Source: CAYWEP01 sp964613075
Lineage (GTDB): Bacteria > Patescibacteriota > Microgenomatia > Levybacterales > UBA12049
Direction: 5' to 3'
DNA: 53,972 nt
Assembly (NCBI GenBank): GCA_964613075.1
Contig: CAZTFV010000003.1
Location: 1-53,972, forward strand
A program made the translations under genes and the position numbers. The notes below the pieces were generated by a model. It was given only the letters and a program-made list of their open reading frames with translations. It did no database searches and was not told the origin of the DNA. Positions 16,235 through 24,396 of this stretch are shown one piece after another (within the stretch, counting starts at the first letter, position 1; every line of letters begins with the position of its first letter).

Positions 16235-18133
16235 ATGAGAAAGGTGCTTATCGTAATTATCTTGGTTTTTATACTTTTCTCTTTTGCTATTAATGACGCG
16301 CTGGCGCAGGCTCCGCAACAAGAAATGAGCAAACCAACACCGCCGCAAGAAGCCAGCTGTGAACTACATAGTCCTGATACAGACGGGTGGGCAGCGGTGA
16401 ACCAATGGGACGACCTTGTTCTCAAGGCGATAGATGAGGTCGCCAAAGTGTCTGAGGTGGCGGGGACGCGTGTGCCAGGAGACCGGATAAAAGCACATAT
16501 GATGATTGAAAGCGGCGGAGATCCTGAGGCCTTTCAGGACAAGCCGGGAGAATCAGGCGACGCTTATGGCCTGATGCAATACACGGACAATGCCGCGTCA
16601 TATTCACTGCTTACGCAATCGCAAATAGCAGCGCTTCATAGATTTGACTCTTATGCGAGTATTTACGCCGGTACGCTTGAGCTTGCGTATCGGTTTGTAA
16701 CCAATGACTGCAACCTGGGATGGGATGGAGCAAGCTATGGGTATTTCGGCGGCGATCCCTGTGGCAAAGGCGCTACAGATCTTGATACTGGCTTTGATCC
16801 ATCAGCATACCAGAATACCTTGCAAAAAAACTTGGGCATTTTGGAAAAAAGCGAATGCAGCGAAGAAGTTTCTGATCGGACATTTAACCCTACACAAACA
16901 CCTATGTCGATCACTCCTACTCCCTTTGTCTGCCTTGGTTCACCGTGTCTGACCGGCATTGTTACCCCCACGCTTCCTCCTTGCGAAGAAGACGGCGCCC
17001 TCGCCCCTTCCCCATCGCAACCCTCTCAACCATCAGGAGATCTTGCCTCGCAACTGGGAGAATATTTTGCAGAGCTGAGACGCGCATTGGATGCATTCTT
17101 CAGCGAATTTCGCAACAATATGCAGGAATTTTCCAATTCCCTGCAAAACCGTCCGCCCGGATCGCCTGTTGTACCACCTGAGATTCCAGAGCTTAATCTG
17201 CCTACATTTAACAGCGTGCATCAGCCCGGACAACAGAATACTCCCCTCCCCCCTGCTGCTCCGACTCCTTGCGCAAGCGAGGAAACGCCTGACGAGATCG
17301 ATGCTACCCCTGTGCCAACAGATCATCTGCCCCAGGAGGAAAAACCGGTTCCTAGCAAAACAGACAAACCCCTCCCCACTCCAACAAGGCGTTTTGAGCA
17401 AAGCACGCAACAGACACCAACTCCTACGCCAAGTGGCAGCGGCAAGACGGGTCAGCCTTTGCCTTCCCAAAATGTACAAGAAATCGAACAACGGCTTTGC
17501 AGCGAGTATAAAGTCTGTCCAACTCTAAGTACCGCTAGTGATCCAGGCGGCGACTGGACGCTTGATGCGTTGACTGCGCTTTGGAACGTGACGCAGCGCA
17601 TGTATGAGTCACCAAGCTATGTTAATCATGCAATCGGCCATGGCACCCTTGAGGTTGCCAGAGCAAATACCTCCCCAAACGACGAAGGATGGGCATTCGG
17701 CGTCTACCTTGACAGGGACTATCCTGTCTACAGCACCATTCCCGGATCCCGTCTGATTAACATAACAGACAGGGCATTTGCCAGCAACCCAAGCATTGGG
17801 TATTGGGAATGGCTGCTGGCTCATGAAATCGCTCACTCTGCAGGAGCGGGAAAACCGGATGGAAACCAAATAAGCAATCCGCCCAGTAATCAGACGCAGC
17901 AAAATGTGATTCTCTGCTCTGATGTTGTCAGCCAGCATGGCACCCCTCCTGCTACTAATAAGCAAAAGTTAGTATCTGATGATGAGAATTACGCAGACTC
18001 GGTGTCATTCTATATGACTTCAGGGGAGGAAATTGTCAGTGGATACTACGGTGGGGCAAAAAACCTGAAAACCGATCATCCCTGTATATACAATGCTCTA
18101 AAAGAAGGGTATTTTGAAGGGAGAGAATTTTAG
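16235..18133 (+). CDS. Secreted fusion of SLT-type lytic transglycosylase and HExxH metalloprotease-like domain
   Basis: 632 aa with a signal peptide (MRKVLIVIILVFILFSFAI...ALA). Residues ~60-210 form a lysozyme-fold transglycosylase domain: IKAHMMIESGGDPEAF with the catalytic Glu, then YGLMQYT. Residues ~215-430 are a low-complexity Pro/Thr/Ser linker. The C-terminal ~200 residues contain WLLAHEIAHSAGAG at ~526-538, a zinc-protease HExxH motif. The position where metzincins carry a third His/Asp ligand is Lys; DDENYADSVSFY downstream could supply the ligand. This combination in one secreted protein is unusual. It is likely a wall-remodelling member of the T4SS-like cluster; the protease substrate is unknown. 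Confidence 0.75.
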   Translation: MRKVLIVIILVFILFSFAINDALAQAPQQEMSKPTPPQEASCELHSPDTDGWAAVNQWDDLVLKAIDEVAKVSEVAGTRVPGDRIKAHMMIESGGDPEAFQDKPGESGDAYGLMQYTDNAASYSLLTQSQIAALHRFDSYASIYAGTLELAYRFVTNDCNLGWDGASYGYFGGDPCGKGATDLDTGFDPSAYQNTLQKNLGILEKSECSEEVSDRTFNPTQTPMSITPTPFVCLGSPCLTGIVTPTLPPCEEDGALAPSPSQPSQPSGDLASQLGEYFAELRRALDAFFSEFRNNMQEFSNSLQNRPPGSPVVPPEIPELNLPTFNSVHQPGQQNTPLPPAAPTPCASEETPDEIDATPVPTDHLPQEEKPVPSKTDKPLPTPTRRFEQSTQQTPTPTPSGSGKTGQPLPSQNVQEIEQRLCSEYKVCPTLSTASDPGGDWTLDALTALWNVTQRMYESPSYVNHAIGHGTLEVARANTSPNDEGWAFGVYLDRDYPVYSTIPGSRLINITDRAFASNPSIGYWEWLLAHEIAHSAGAGKPDGNQISNPPSNQTQQNVILCSDVVSQHGTPPATNKQKLVSDDENYADSVSFYMTSGEEIVSGYYGGAKNLKTDHPCIYNALKEGYFEGREF

Positions 18134-18147
18134 GGTAGGATACTTAT

Positions 18148-18540
18148 ATGCAAATAAAAAGTGACTATATAAAACTTGGCTCTATTATCTTTTTCTCCAT
18201 TGCGCTCGGTACGATTTTACATGTTTTGTTTGTCATACCAAATGAAAAACCCCCATCAAGTCTTACCCTTCCGCAGGAACCCCCTCCCCCATCGCCTAAC
18301 CCAGCCTATCTTGAGAAAATTCGCAAGCAACCGTTCTGGGAAAAGCTACCATATTACTCAGACAACTTTAAGATTGATTATGTAGATAGCGATAAAACAA
18401 TTGTTATTACGACCTTTACGCCTTATGCCAAGACAAAAGCCTATCGCAGCGAAGCGCTTCGCTGGCTTCGCATCAACGGCGCAACGATTAGTGCATTAAA
18501 AATCCGCTACGAGCAGGGCGTGAAAGATCACGAACTGTAA
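18148..18540 (+). CDS. Small membrane-anchored protein of unknown function
   Basis: 130 aa. One N-terminal membrane helix (LGSIIFFSIALGTILHVLFVI) precedes a Pro-rich spacer (EPPPPSPNP) and a ~70-residue domain that looks alpha/beta (FKIDYVDSDKTIVITTFTPYA, SEALRWLRINGATISALKI). No family is recognised. It sits 14 bases after the SLT/metalloprotease gene and 12 bases before the M23-like gene, so it is probably co-transcribed and part of the same apparatus. Confidence 0.7.
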   Translation: MQIKSDYIKLGSIIFFSIALGTILHVLFVIPNEKPPSSLTLPQEPPPPSPNPAYLEKIRKQPFWEKLPYYSDNFKIDYVDSDKTIVITTFTPYAKTKAYRSEALRWLRINGATISALKIRYEQGVKDHEL

Positions 18541-18552
18541 TTTTAGTTTCTT

Positions 18553-19344
18553 ATGAGAATCCACACACCTATTTTTGTCTTTGTGCTTTCTTCTCTCTTT
18601 TTGCTTATCGCTTTTTCAACTACTGTCTATAGCCAACTTGATGAAACATTCAATAAAGTGAGTGATTGTGTTGTTACAAAAGTCGGCGACCCGGACGCTT
18701 CTGTTCCTGTTCCTACTTGTGCCAATCAGCAAGTACAACAAATTACGCGAGCCCCGAGTCCCTCGCCTTTTGATAAGGATCTTGGGGGGTCAAAGACAAA
18801 TGCAACGTGCCCTGGTGAAGGACCCATTACCTGTGGAACGCTATCTGAAGGTTGTCACTGCACGGCAAGTTATCAAAGCAATGTCTGTGGCGGAAGCTGT
18901 TTGTATTGTGCGCCCGGGATTGACTCTGCAAGCTTTGCTATTGATATTACTAACCCATTAAATGGAGATGTCTATGTCCCAGTTGTTTTTATACCAGAGA
19001 GCAATGAGTCTCATACGGTAACTTGTAAAGGTTATGACAATTATGGTGACGCTACTGATGGGACCGAGCCTACTACTGAGAAAGGCCAGATTATCCAAAC
19101 TTTAAGCTGCGCTGATGATAAGACTGATCAGCCTATCTGGATGCATTTTCACCATAGTCAACGGGAATTTCCAGTTGATATTGGCAGAATATACAAATCT
19201 GGGGATACTGTTGGCAAATCTGCTGCATTTGAGGTTTTTAAATCCGGGCCGCATGTCCATTTTCAAATTGGCATAGATGCGCCGTGCGAGTCAGACACGA
19301 TTGGCTGCAAAAACGCAAGTCAGTATGTACAATGTAGGCAATAA
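18553..19344 (+). CDS. Secreted M23/LytM peptidase-like Cys-rich protein
   Basis: 263 aa. A signal peptide (MRIHTPIFVFVLSSLFLLIAF) is followed by a Cys-rich segment (CGTLSEGCHCTASYQ, CGGSCLYC). The C-terminal half fits the M23 fold: MHFHHS in place of the usual YAHLS, then SGDTVGKSAAF and GPHVHFQIG. The last matches the conserved GPHLHFE zinc-binding stretch. The first zinc-binding His/Asp pair is uncertain (HTVTCKGYD is a candidate), so activity cannot be assumed. A wall endopeptidase or inactive scaffold is plausible. Its stop overlaps the next start (TAATG). Confidence 0.65.
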   Translation: MRIHTPIFVFVLSSLFLLIAFSTTVYSQLDETFNKVSDCVVTKVGDPDASVPVPTCANQQVQQITRAPSPSPFDKDLGGSKTNATCPGEGPITCGTLSEGCHCTASYQSNVCGGSCLYCAPGIDSASFAIDITNPLNGDVYVPVVFIPESNESHTVTCKGYDNYGDATDGTEPTTEKGQIIQTLSCADDKTDQPIWMHFHHSQREFPVDIGRIYKSGDTVGKSAAFEVFKSGPHVHFQIGIDAPCESDTIGCKNASQYVQCRQ

Positions 19345-19790
19345 TGAATATTAGACTCTCAAAGCCAACTATTTTAATCGGTGCCATATTACTTAGCTTT
19401 TTTGTTCTCGGCTTTGTTATATTCATACTGGCGTCTCTTTTCTCGCCAAATCAGTCGCCTACCGGCGCCGGAAGTCTTCCCAAACAAAAAAACATTAACC
19501 CTCCTCAAGACATTAGTGGAAATACTATTAAAAATCCTTCACAAAAAGTGACCTTTTCTTATCCGCAAGTTATATCTCCTGAAGATGTACGCGTGGCTGT
19601 ATCTCCAAGTCTTCCGGTAAAAGCGGTGCAAGGAGCAAATCCGGGTGAGCTAGTTGTCTTTCCTGACCCGCCTGATTTTTGGGCACCTGATGTTCTCTAT
19701 ACGATTACTATAACTGACAAGGCTGGCCAACGGCTTGACCGATACCAAATTAAGGTGCCAAGGATAAAAATCCAGGAAATTGTTGATTAG
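19344..19790 (+). CDS. Membrane-anchored Ig-like protein of unknown function
   Basis: 148 aa. An N-terminal membrane helix (PTILIGAILLSFFVLGFVIFILASLF) and a polar linker are followed by a ~90-residue beta-rich domain: VTFSYPQVISPEDVRVAVSPSLPVKAV, YTITITDKAGQRLDRYQI. The spacing resembles bacterial Ig-like (Big_5/SbsA-type) domains. It shares one base with the stop of the M23-like gene, so they are probably translationally coupled. It ends the cluster and faces dnaN convergently with only 2 bases between the stops. Confidence 0.7.
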   Translation: MNIRLSKPTILIGAILLSFFVLGFVIFILASLFSPNQSPTGAGSLPKQKNINPPQDISGNTIKNPSQKVTFSYPQVISPEDVRVAVSPSLPVKAVQGANPGELVVFPDPPDFWAPDVLYTITITDKAGQRLDRYQIKVPRIKIQEIVD

Positions 19791-19792
19791 TT

Positions 19793-20914
19793 TTATTGCT
19801 GAACGCGGATGGGCATGATGAGGTGGAGATAGGATGTATCTCCTTTTATTTTAAAGACTCCCGGATTTAAGGGGCCAGTCATTTCAAATACCAATTCTTC
19901 CTCTTCAAGACTTGAGAGAACATCTAGTAAATAGCGAGCATTAAAGGCAATTTCATTTTCCTCACCACTCAACTTCGCCTCTACTTCTACGGTGTTTTCG
20001 CCAAGCGATGGGGTTTGGGAGGAGACGACGATTTTGTCTTTCATCAATGTAAGCTTGATGATATTGGCGGAATCACGGGCGAAAATGGAGCAGATTTTTA
20101 CTGCTTTTAATAATTCTTCCCTGTTAAATGCGCTCTGGAGTGAAAAATCAGCCGGAATGATTTTTTCGTAATTGGGAAAGTCTGCTTCAATGAGCCTGCC
20201 GACTAATTCCGAGTCATCAAACTGAAAGAGGATCTGATTTTTTTCCTTTGCGACAAAGAGTGTTATTTTCTCTCCTTCATCTTTACTTCCTATGACTTCA
20301 CGAAATGCCCGCGCCGGGACGATCATTGCAGTCTCGCTCCCCTCCCCTTCTGGCTTAGCCTGTTGTTTGGTTTTGCTGTGCTTGAGCGATAAGCGATAAC
20401 CATCTGTCGCAACAAGCAGAAATCCCCCTTCTTCCTGCTTGACCAACACGCCGGATAGGGCAGGGCGCGCTGTATCAATACTAGCAGCAAAGATTACTGA
20501 TGAAAAATCGTTGCGTAATTCTTCTGCTGAAAGCGTTGCGATAGCCTCACCCTTTTCTTCGTATAGTTTGGGGAATTCTTCTTTGGCAATAGTTTGAAAA
20601 ACGCTTTTACTTTTTTTTGTAATAACTTGAAGGACTGTATCGGTTGTTTGCAGGGTAACTTCCTTTTCGCTAAGGGAGGCAATGAGCTCTGAAAAAATCC
20701 GCGCAGGTACGGTTATTCCACCTGCTTCTATAATCGTCGCGCTAATTTTGGTTTGTATACCGATCTCAAGGTCTGTACTGTTGATAAAGAGCTTTCCGTC
20801 TTTGCCTTCTAAAAGAAGATTTAAAAGTATTGGCAGTTGGCTTTTTGTTGATATTGCACGATTGGCAAAAGAGAGCTTTTTTTGTAAAGATTTTGTTGCC
20901 AGAGTTACTTTCAT
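19793..20914 (-). CDS. dnaN: DNA polymerase III sliding clamp (beta subunit)
   Basis: 373 aa from the ATG at 20914. The 17 extra upstream codons in the open frame are not typical of DnaN. It shows the three-domain clamp pattern: MKVTLATKSLQKKLSFANRAIS, LLLEGKDGKLFINSTDLEIGI, ARPALSGVLVKQEEGGFLLVATDGYRLS, and the C-terminal YLHLIMPIRVQQ that forms the protein-binding pocket. It encircles DNA and tethers polymerase III. Located next to dnaA with the origin between them, as in many bacteria. Confidence 0.97.
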   Translation of the reverse strand: MKVTLATKSLQKKLSFANRAISTKSQLPILLNLLLEGKDGKLFINSTDLEIGIQTKISATIIEAGGITVPARIFSELIASLSEKEVTLQTTDTVLQVITKKSKSVFQTIAKEEFPKLYEEKGEAIATLSAEELRNDFSSVIFAASIDTARPALSGVLVKQEEGGFLLVATDGYRLSLKHSKTKQQAKPEGEGSETAMIVPARAFREVIGSKDEGEKITLFVAKEKNQILFQFDDSELVGRLIEADFPNYEKIIPADFSLQSAFNREELLKAVKICSIFARDSANIIKLTLMKDKIVVSSQTPSLGENTVEVEAKLSGEENEIAFNARYLLDVLSSLEEEELVFEMTGPLNPGVFKIKGDTSYLHLIMPIRVQQ

Positions 20915-20965
20915 ATATACCTTTTGTTGTTGTAGTAGTGTATAGGGAAAAGTGGAAAAAGGCAA

Positions 20966-21060
20966 GACTCGCTAGCTCCACAACGCTTTTTGTGTGAATA
21001 AGTTGTTGATATTTTTGTGGATAAGATGTTGATAAGATTGTCTTTTTTCTTATCCCCTAT
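20966..21060. other. oriC: Candidate oriC: DnaA-box cluster between dnaA and dnaN
   Basis: A perfect DnaA box TGTGGATAA at 21016-21024 (the TTATCCACA consensus on the other strand) with one-mismatch boxes TGTGAATAA at 20993-21001 and TGTTGATAA at 21027-21035. All have the same orientation and are flanked by AT-rich sequence. Another perfect box lies on the other side of dnaA at 22533. Confidence 0.7.
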
Positions 21061-22413
21061 TTATCCGCGAAGCGTTTTGGTTATCCCCAAAATATCCTCA
21101 GTAACTCTGGCTTTGTTCTTCACAAGACCTTCTATCTTTTCCACACCATACATAATAGTCGTGTGATCCCTGCCCCCTAAAAAGTTGCCTATTTCGGCAA
21201 AAGTCAGACCGAGTTCTGTTTTTAACAAATACATGGTTATTTGTCTTGCTTTAACGAGCGAAGCATCGCGTTTGGGACCTTTCAGCTGGGTTGATTTTAT
21301 CTGATAGAAATCACAGATGCATTGAATAACGTCTTCCACGTGAACCTGTGCCCTTCTTTCCTGCTTAACCGCACTGAAGGCCTTCTCTGCAAGCATTAGG
21401 CTGATTGGCTCACCAGAGGTTGTGGATTGGGTTATGACGCGAAGGAGTAAGCCTTCAAGGCTTCTTGTATCCTGGGCTATCTCAGCGAGGTATTTTGCCA
21501 CCTCTATGGGTAGGTCGTGTCCGTATTTCTTCGCTTTGATCATAAGAATTGCGGATCTTAACTCAAAGTCCGGTGGTTCTATATCAACGGTTAATCCTCC
21601 GGCAAAGCGGGAAGAGAGGCGTTTCTCAAGTTTTTTTATTTCCTGCGGCGGCCTGTCAGAGGAGAGGCAGACCTGAGATCCCTGATCGATCAAAATGTTG
21701 AATGTGTGAAAAAGCTCTTCTTGCACCCGGTCTTTTCCTTCAATAAACTGGATGTCGTCAATAAGCAGTAGAAAGGCCGAGCGGAACCGCCTTTTCATTT
21801 TGGCCGTTTCATTGGTGCGAATTGCTTCAACAACCTCATTGGTAAACTCCTCACTCGTCAGATAGATAATTTTTTTATCAGGCTGTTTCCGATAGGCGTC
21901 ATTGGCAATAGCGTGCATGAGATGGGTCTTGCCTACCCCCACCGGGCCATAGATAAAAAAGGGGTTGTAAGAGTGGCCGATATTTGCAGCGACCGTACCA
22001 GCAGAAACAAACGCAAGTTGATTACTTGAGGAAACGGCAAAGTTTTGGAATGTGAAGTCTGGCCTGACTCGTGGTAAATGACCGATAACCGGCGCAACCG
22101 GCGTTGGCGTTTGTATAGCAAAGAGCGGAGTCGGTTTGCTTGCTTTTTCTTTTTGCCTGAGCGTTTTTGCCACAAATGAAAGAGAAATATCTTTTTGCAA
22201 TTCTTTATCAAGCACCTGCTTGATGTGATTTGCGAAGCGCTTATTGAGAAGGTCGATAATGGTTATTGAGGGCGCGGCAATTGTCGCGATATTTTCCTCA
22301 AGACTCAAAAGAGCGGTATTTTTAAACAGTGTTACGAAATTGGGATGAGAGATAGTTTTTTCAATGTCATTTAAAACCGTTGCCCATAGTGCCTGTAGTG
22401 TTTTGTCTTCCAT
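21061..22413 (-). CDS. dnaA: Chromosomal replication initiator protein
   Basis: 450 aa. Domain I at the N-terminus, a linker with KPTPLFAIQTPTP, and an AAA+ domain with Walker A GPVGVGKTH (156-164), Walker B LLLIDDIQF and sensor region LSSDRPPQEIKKLEKRLSSRFAGG. The C-terminal helix-turn-helix carries the DnaA signature GGRDHTTIMYGVEKI. It binds DnaA boxes and melts the origin. A promoter (TTGACC, 17-base spacer, TATTTT) ends 6 bases before the ATG. Boxes on both sides of the gene allow autoregulation. Confidence 0.98.
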   Translation of the reverse strand: MEDKTLQALWATVLNDIEKTISHPNFVTLFKNTALLSLEENIATIAAPSITIIDLLNKRFANHIKQVLDKELQKDISLSFVAKTLRQKEKASKPTPLFAIQTPTPVAPVIGHLPRVRPDFTFQNFAVSSSNQLAFVSAGTVAANIGHSYNPFFIYGPVGVGKTHLMHAIANDAYRKQPDKKIIYLTSEEFTNEVVEAIRTNETAKMKRRFRSAFLLLIDDIQFIEGKDRVQEELFHTFNILIDQGSQVCLSSDRPPQEIKKLEKRLSSRFAGGLTVDIEPPDFELRSAILMIKAKKYGHDLPIEVAKYLAEIAQDTRSLEGLLLRVITQSTTSGEPISLMLAEKAFSAVKQERRAQVHVEDVIQCICDFYQIKSTQLKGPKRDASLVKARQITMYLLKTELGLTFAEIGNFLGGRDHTTIMYGVEKIEGLVKNKARVTEDILGITKTLRG

Positions 22414-22448
22414 AATGCAAAAATAGTTAAAATGGTTGCAATGGTCAA
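22414..22448 (-). promoter_or_regulatory. dnaA promoter
   Basis: On the minus strand TTGACC (22448-22443), a 17-base spacer and TATTTT (22425-22420), then 6 bases to the ATG at 22413, predicting a leaderless mRNA. Confidence 0.5.
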
Positions 22449-22805
22449 AATAGTTGGATAGCTACGTGGTTAAAGCTATTAGCTATTCAGCCATGTAGCC
22501 ATTCTAACTATTTGGTTTTAGCAGTGTAATAATGTGGATAAGTGAAGTCAAGAGGGAAAACGAAAAAATTGTTCTATTGTTAGATTATTCCATTGTTAAC
22601 CCCCTTCTTGCTCCTCCCCCTTAGAAAGGGGGAGGTTGGGTGGGGGAACAATTTAGCAATGTAGCAATGAAACAATGGGCGTAACTGTTCACACTTCTGA
22701 CACAAACTTTATTGTTCGAGCGTAATGAAATGAAGTCGAGAACTTCTCGATTCGGCTTTCAGCCTCACTCGAAGAATATCATGTTAGGACTGTGAGCAGT
22801 TACCA
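22449..22805. repeat. Origin-side spacer with a DnaA box and three nested hairpins
   Basis: No gene is visible here. A perfect DnaA box TGTGGATAA lies at 22533-22541. Inverted repeats: one of ATAGTT/ATGGCTA words around 22427-22515; one with ATTGTT word arms enclosing CCCCCTTAGAAAGGGGG (22567-22678); one with arms TAACTGTTCACA and CTGTGAGCAGTTA (22681-22802) enclosing a CGAGAACTTCTCG palindrome. Confidence 0.65.
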
Positions 22806-22813
22806 ATGGGCTT

Positions 22814-22842
22814 TTGCAAGAAGGTATGTACTTTGGTATACT
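22814..22842 (+). promoter_or_regulatory. rpmH operon promoter
   Basis: TTGCAA (22814-22819), a 17-base spacer and TATACT (22837-22842), 32 bases before the rpmH ATG. An in-frame ATG at 22806 lies upstream of this promoter, which argues against the longer start. Confidence 0.7.
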
Positions 22843-22874
22843 ATAGACTGTCTAGTTTAGATAATGATATTGGT

Positions 22875-23009
22875 ATGGAAAAATTTGTTAAGCTCAAAAA
22901 AGTCAAGCGCAAGAGAAAGCACGGGTTTCGTGCCCGAATGAAAACACACGGCGGCAAGAAAGCGCTGCGGCGCAGGCGAGCCAAAGGCCGCAAAAGAATC
23001 TCGCTCTAA
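22875..23009 (+). CDS. rpmH: 50S ribosomal protein L34
   Basis: 44 aa, the usual L34 length, starting MEKFVKLKKVKRKRKHGF and continuing RARMKTHGGKKALRRRRAKGRKRISL. The arginine- and lysine-rich sequence binds 23S rRNA. A 23-codon upstream extension in the open frame has no L34 character and would begin before the promoter. It is the first gene of the conserved rpmH-rnpA-yidD-yidC-jag order, which supports the origin assignment. Confidence 0.97.
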   Translation: MEKFVKLKKVKRKRKHGFRARMKTHGGKKALRRRRAKGRKRISL

Positions 23010-23019
23010 TATCCATCAC

Positions 23020-23349
23020 ATGCTGAAGCGACAATTCCGTTTACCCGTCGGGGCACCGCTTCCTAAGGCGATAGTTGTCCGTACGCCAGGAATAACAGTA
23101 AAACTTGCCAAAAATAATTTTCCCTACAGCAGATTTGGTTTTGTTGTTTCCAAGCGCGTTGATAAAAGGGCAACAGTACGAAATCGCATAAAGAGAGTCT
23201 TGCGCTCCTGTATTGAGGAGAAGCTATCTGCTATTGCCGGTGGGCATGACGCTCTGTTTATTGTGCAGACGAATATTGCCAAGCGCTCTGCCGACCCCCC
23301 CTGTGCTATAATTGCAACTATATTACAAAAACAAGGACTTCTTTCATGA
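23020..23349 (+). CDS. rnpA: Ribonuclease P protein component
   Basis: 109 aa. The family motif is RFGFVVSKRVDKRATVRNRIKRVLRS (shown here in parts: FGFVVSKR, RATVRNRIKRVLR), followed by GGHDALFIVQTNIA. It is the basic protein subunit that helps RNase P RNA process tRNA 5' ends. It lies 10 bases after rpmH and overlaps yidD by 4 bases. The RNA subunit gene was not found in this window. Confidence 0.95.
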   Translation: MLKRQFRLPVGAPLPKAIVVRTPGITVKLAKNNFPYSRFGFVVSKRVDKRATVRNRIKRVLRSCIEEKLSAIAGGHDALFIVQTNIAKRSADPPCAIIATILQKQGLLS

Positions 23350-23564
23350 GGCAGATACTGCTTGCCGCGATTACGATTTATCAGGTTCTCATTTCCAGCA
23401 TCCTGAAGCAATTTTTTGGCTTTTCCCGCCTATGCAGGTATACGCCTTCTTGTTCTGAGTATACAAAGCAAGCAATCAGACAACACGGGGCTCTCAAGGG
23501 CGGGATTCTGGGAGTAAAACGATTTGTACGCTGCCAGCCGTTTTATCCATATGGAGCTTCTTAG
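23346..23564 (+). CDS. yidD: Membrane protein insertion efficiency factor YidD
   Basis: 72 aa. Contains the family core CRYTPSCSEYTKQAIRQHG, GGILGVKRFVRCQPF. It is a small membrane-associated protein thought to assist YidC. It overlaps rnpA (ATGA) and shares its last 14 bases with the start of yidC. Confidence 0.95.
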   Translation: MRQILLAAITIYQVLISSILKQFFGFSRLCRYTPSCSEYTKQAIRQHGALKGGILGVKRFVRCQPFYPYGAS

Positions 23565-24393
23565 CCAATTATTTACACTGCTTTTTGTCAATCCGGTTAC
23601 CAACGGCCTGTTGGCGGTGTACCAGGTCTTGCTTGCTATCCACGTGCCGTATGCGCTTGGTTTTTCTATTGTTTTATTTACAATTATTATCCGCCTACTT
23701 CTTTCTCCTTTGACTATTTCACAACTTAAGACATCAAAAAAAATGCAGGAGCTTAATCCCCAGCTAGCCAAGCTAAAGGAGAAACATAAGGGCGATGCCA
23801 AACGGCTGCAGCAGGAGACAATGCTTTTGTATAAACAACACGGCGTTAATCCTTTGGGCGGATGTATCCCCTCTCTCGTACAGATTGTTCTTTTTTACGC
23901 GTTATACACGGTATTAATGGCATTTGTTGCAACAGACGGCTCAAAGACTCTTGCGCAGTTTAATAAAGTTACTTACTTTGACTTTTTAAAACTTGAGAGG
24001 TTGGGAGATTCTACATTTTTTGGCTTACCTCTTGGCCAAAGCCCATCCCAGCTTCTTGGCAGCATAGGTTTTCTTATTTTCCTTATCCCGGTGTTAACAG
24101 GAGTTTTTCAGCTCCTGCAATCAAAAATGATGTTTCCAGCCAAGAGCGAGCCGTCAAAAGACAAACAAAAAACCAAAGAAGGCACAGCTGATTTTCAATC
24201 CGCAATGCAGACGCAGATGACGTATCTCATTCCTGTTACCATTGGTATTGCCGCGTTTAATTTTCCGCTTGGCTTATCTCTTTACTGGAATACTTTCTCG
24301 CTTTTTGCTATCATGCAGCAGTATCAATTACAGGGCCCGGGAGGACTTTCGCCTTGGATAGAAAGGATTGCCCCGGGACTAAAGAAGAAATAG
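23551..24393 (+). CDS. yidC: YidC/Oxa1 membrane protein insertase
   Basis: 280 aa from the ATG at 23551 (MELLSQLFTLLFVNP). The upstream TTG extension would lie in yidD. Hydrophobic helices and the YidC signature (LSPLTISQLKTSKKMQELNP, LKEKHKGDAKRLQQETM, GVNPLGGCIPSLVQI) are clear. It lacks the large periplasmic domain of Gram-negative YidC, as in Gram-positive and CPR homologues. It inserts membrane proteins with or without SecYEG and is likely needed for the many small membrane proteins encoded nearby. Confidence 0.96.
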   Translation: MELLSQLFTLLFVNPVTNGLLAVYQVLLAIHVPYALGFSIVLFTIIIRLLLSPLTISQLKTSKKMQELNPQLAKLKEKHKGDAKRLQQETMLLYKQHGVNPLGGCIPSLVQIVLFYALYTVLMAFVATDGSKTLAQFNKVTYFDFLKLERLGDSTFFGLPLGQSPSQLLGSIGFLIFLIPVLTGVFQLLQSKMMFPAKSEPSKDKQKTKEGTADFQSAMQTQMTYLIPVTIGIAAFNFPLGLSLYWNTFSLFAIMQQYQLQGPGGLSPWIERIAPGLKKK

Positions 24394-24396
24394 CAT

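Noticed and set aside
1516..19790. Complete conjugative element
   Set aside because: No relaxase, VirD4 coupling protein, integrase or attachment site is visible; only the VirB4/pilin/PrgI/hydrolase part is present.
22427..22805. Possible CRISPR array
   Set aside because: The repeated words are 6-10 bases, drift in sequence and form arms of a hairpin; there are no regular spacers and no cas genes.
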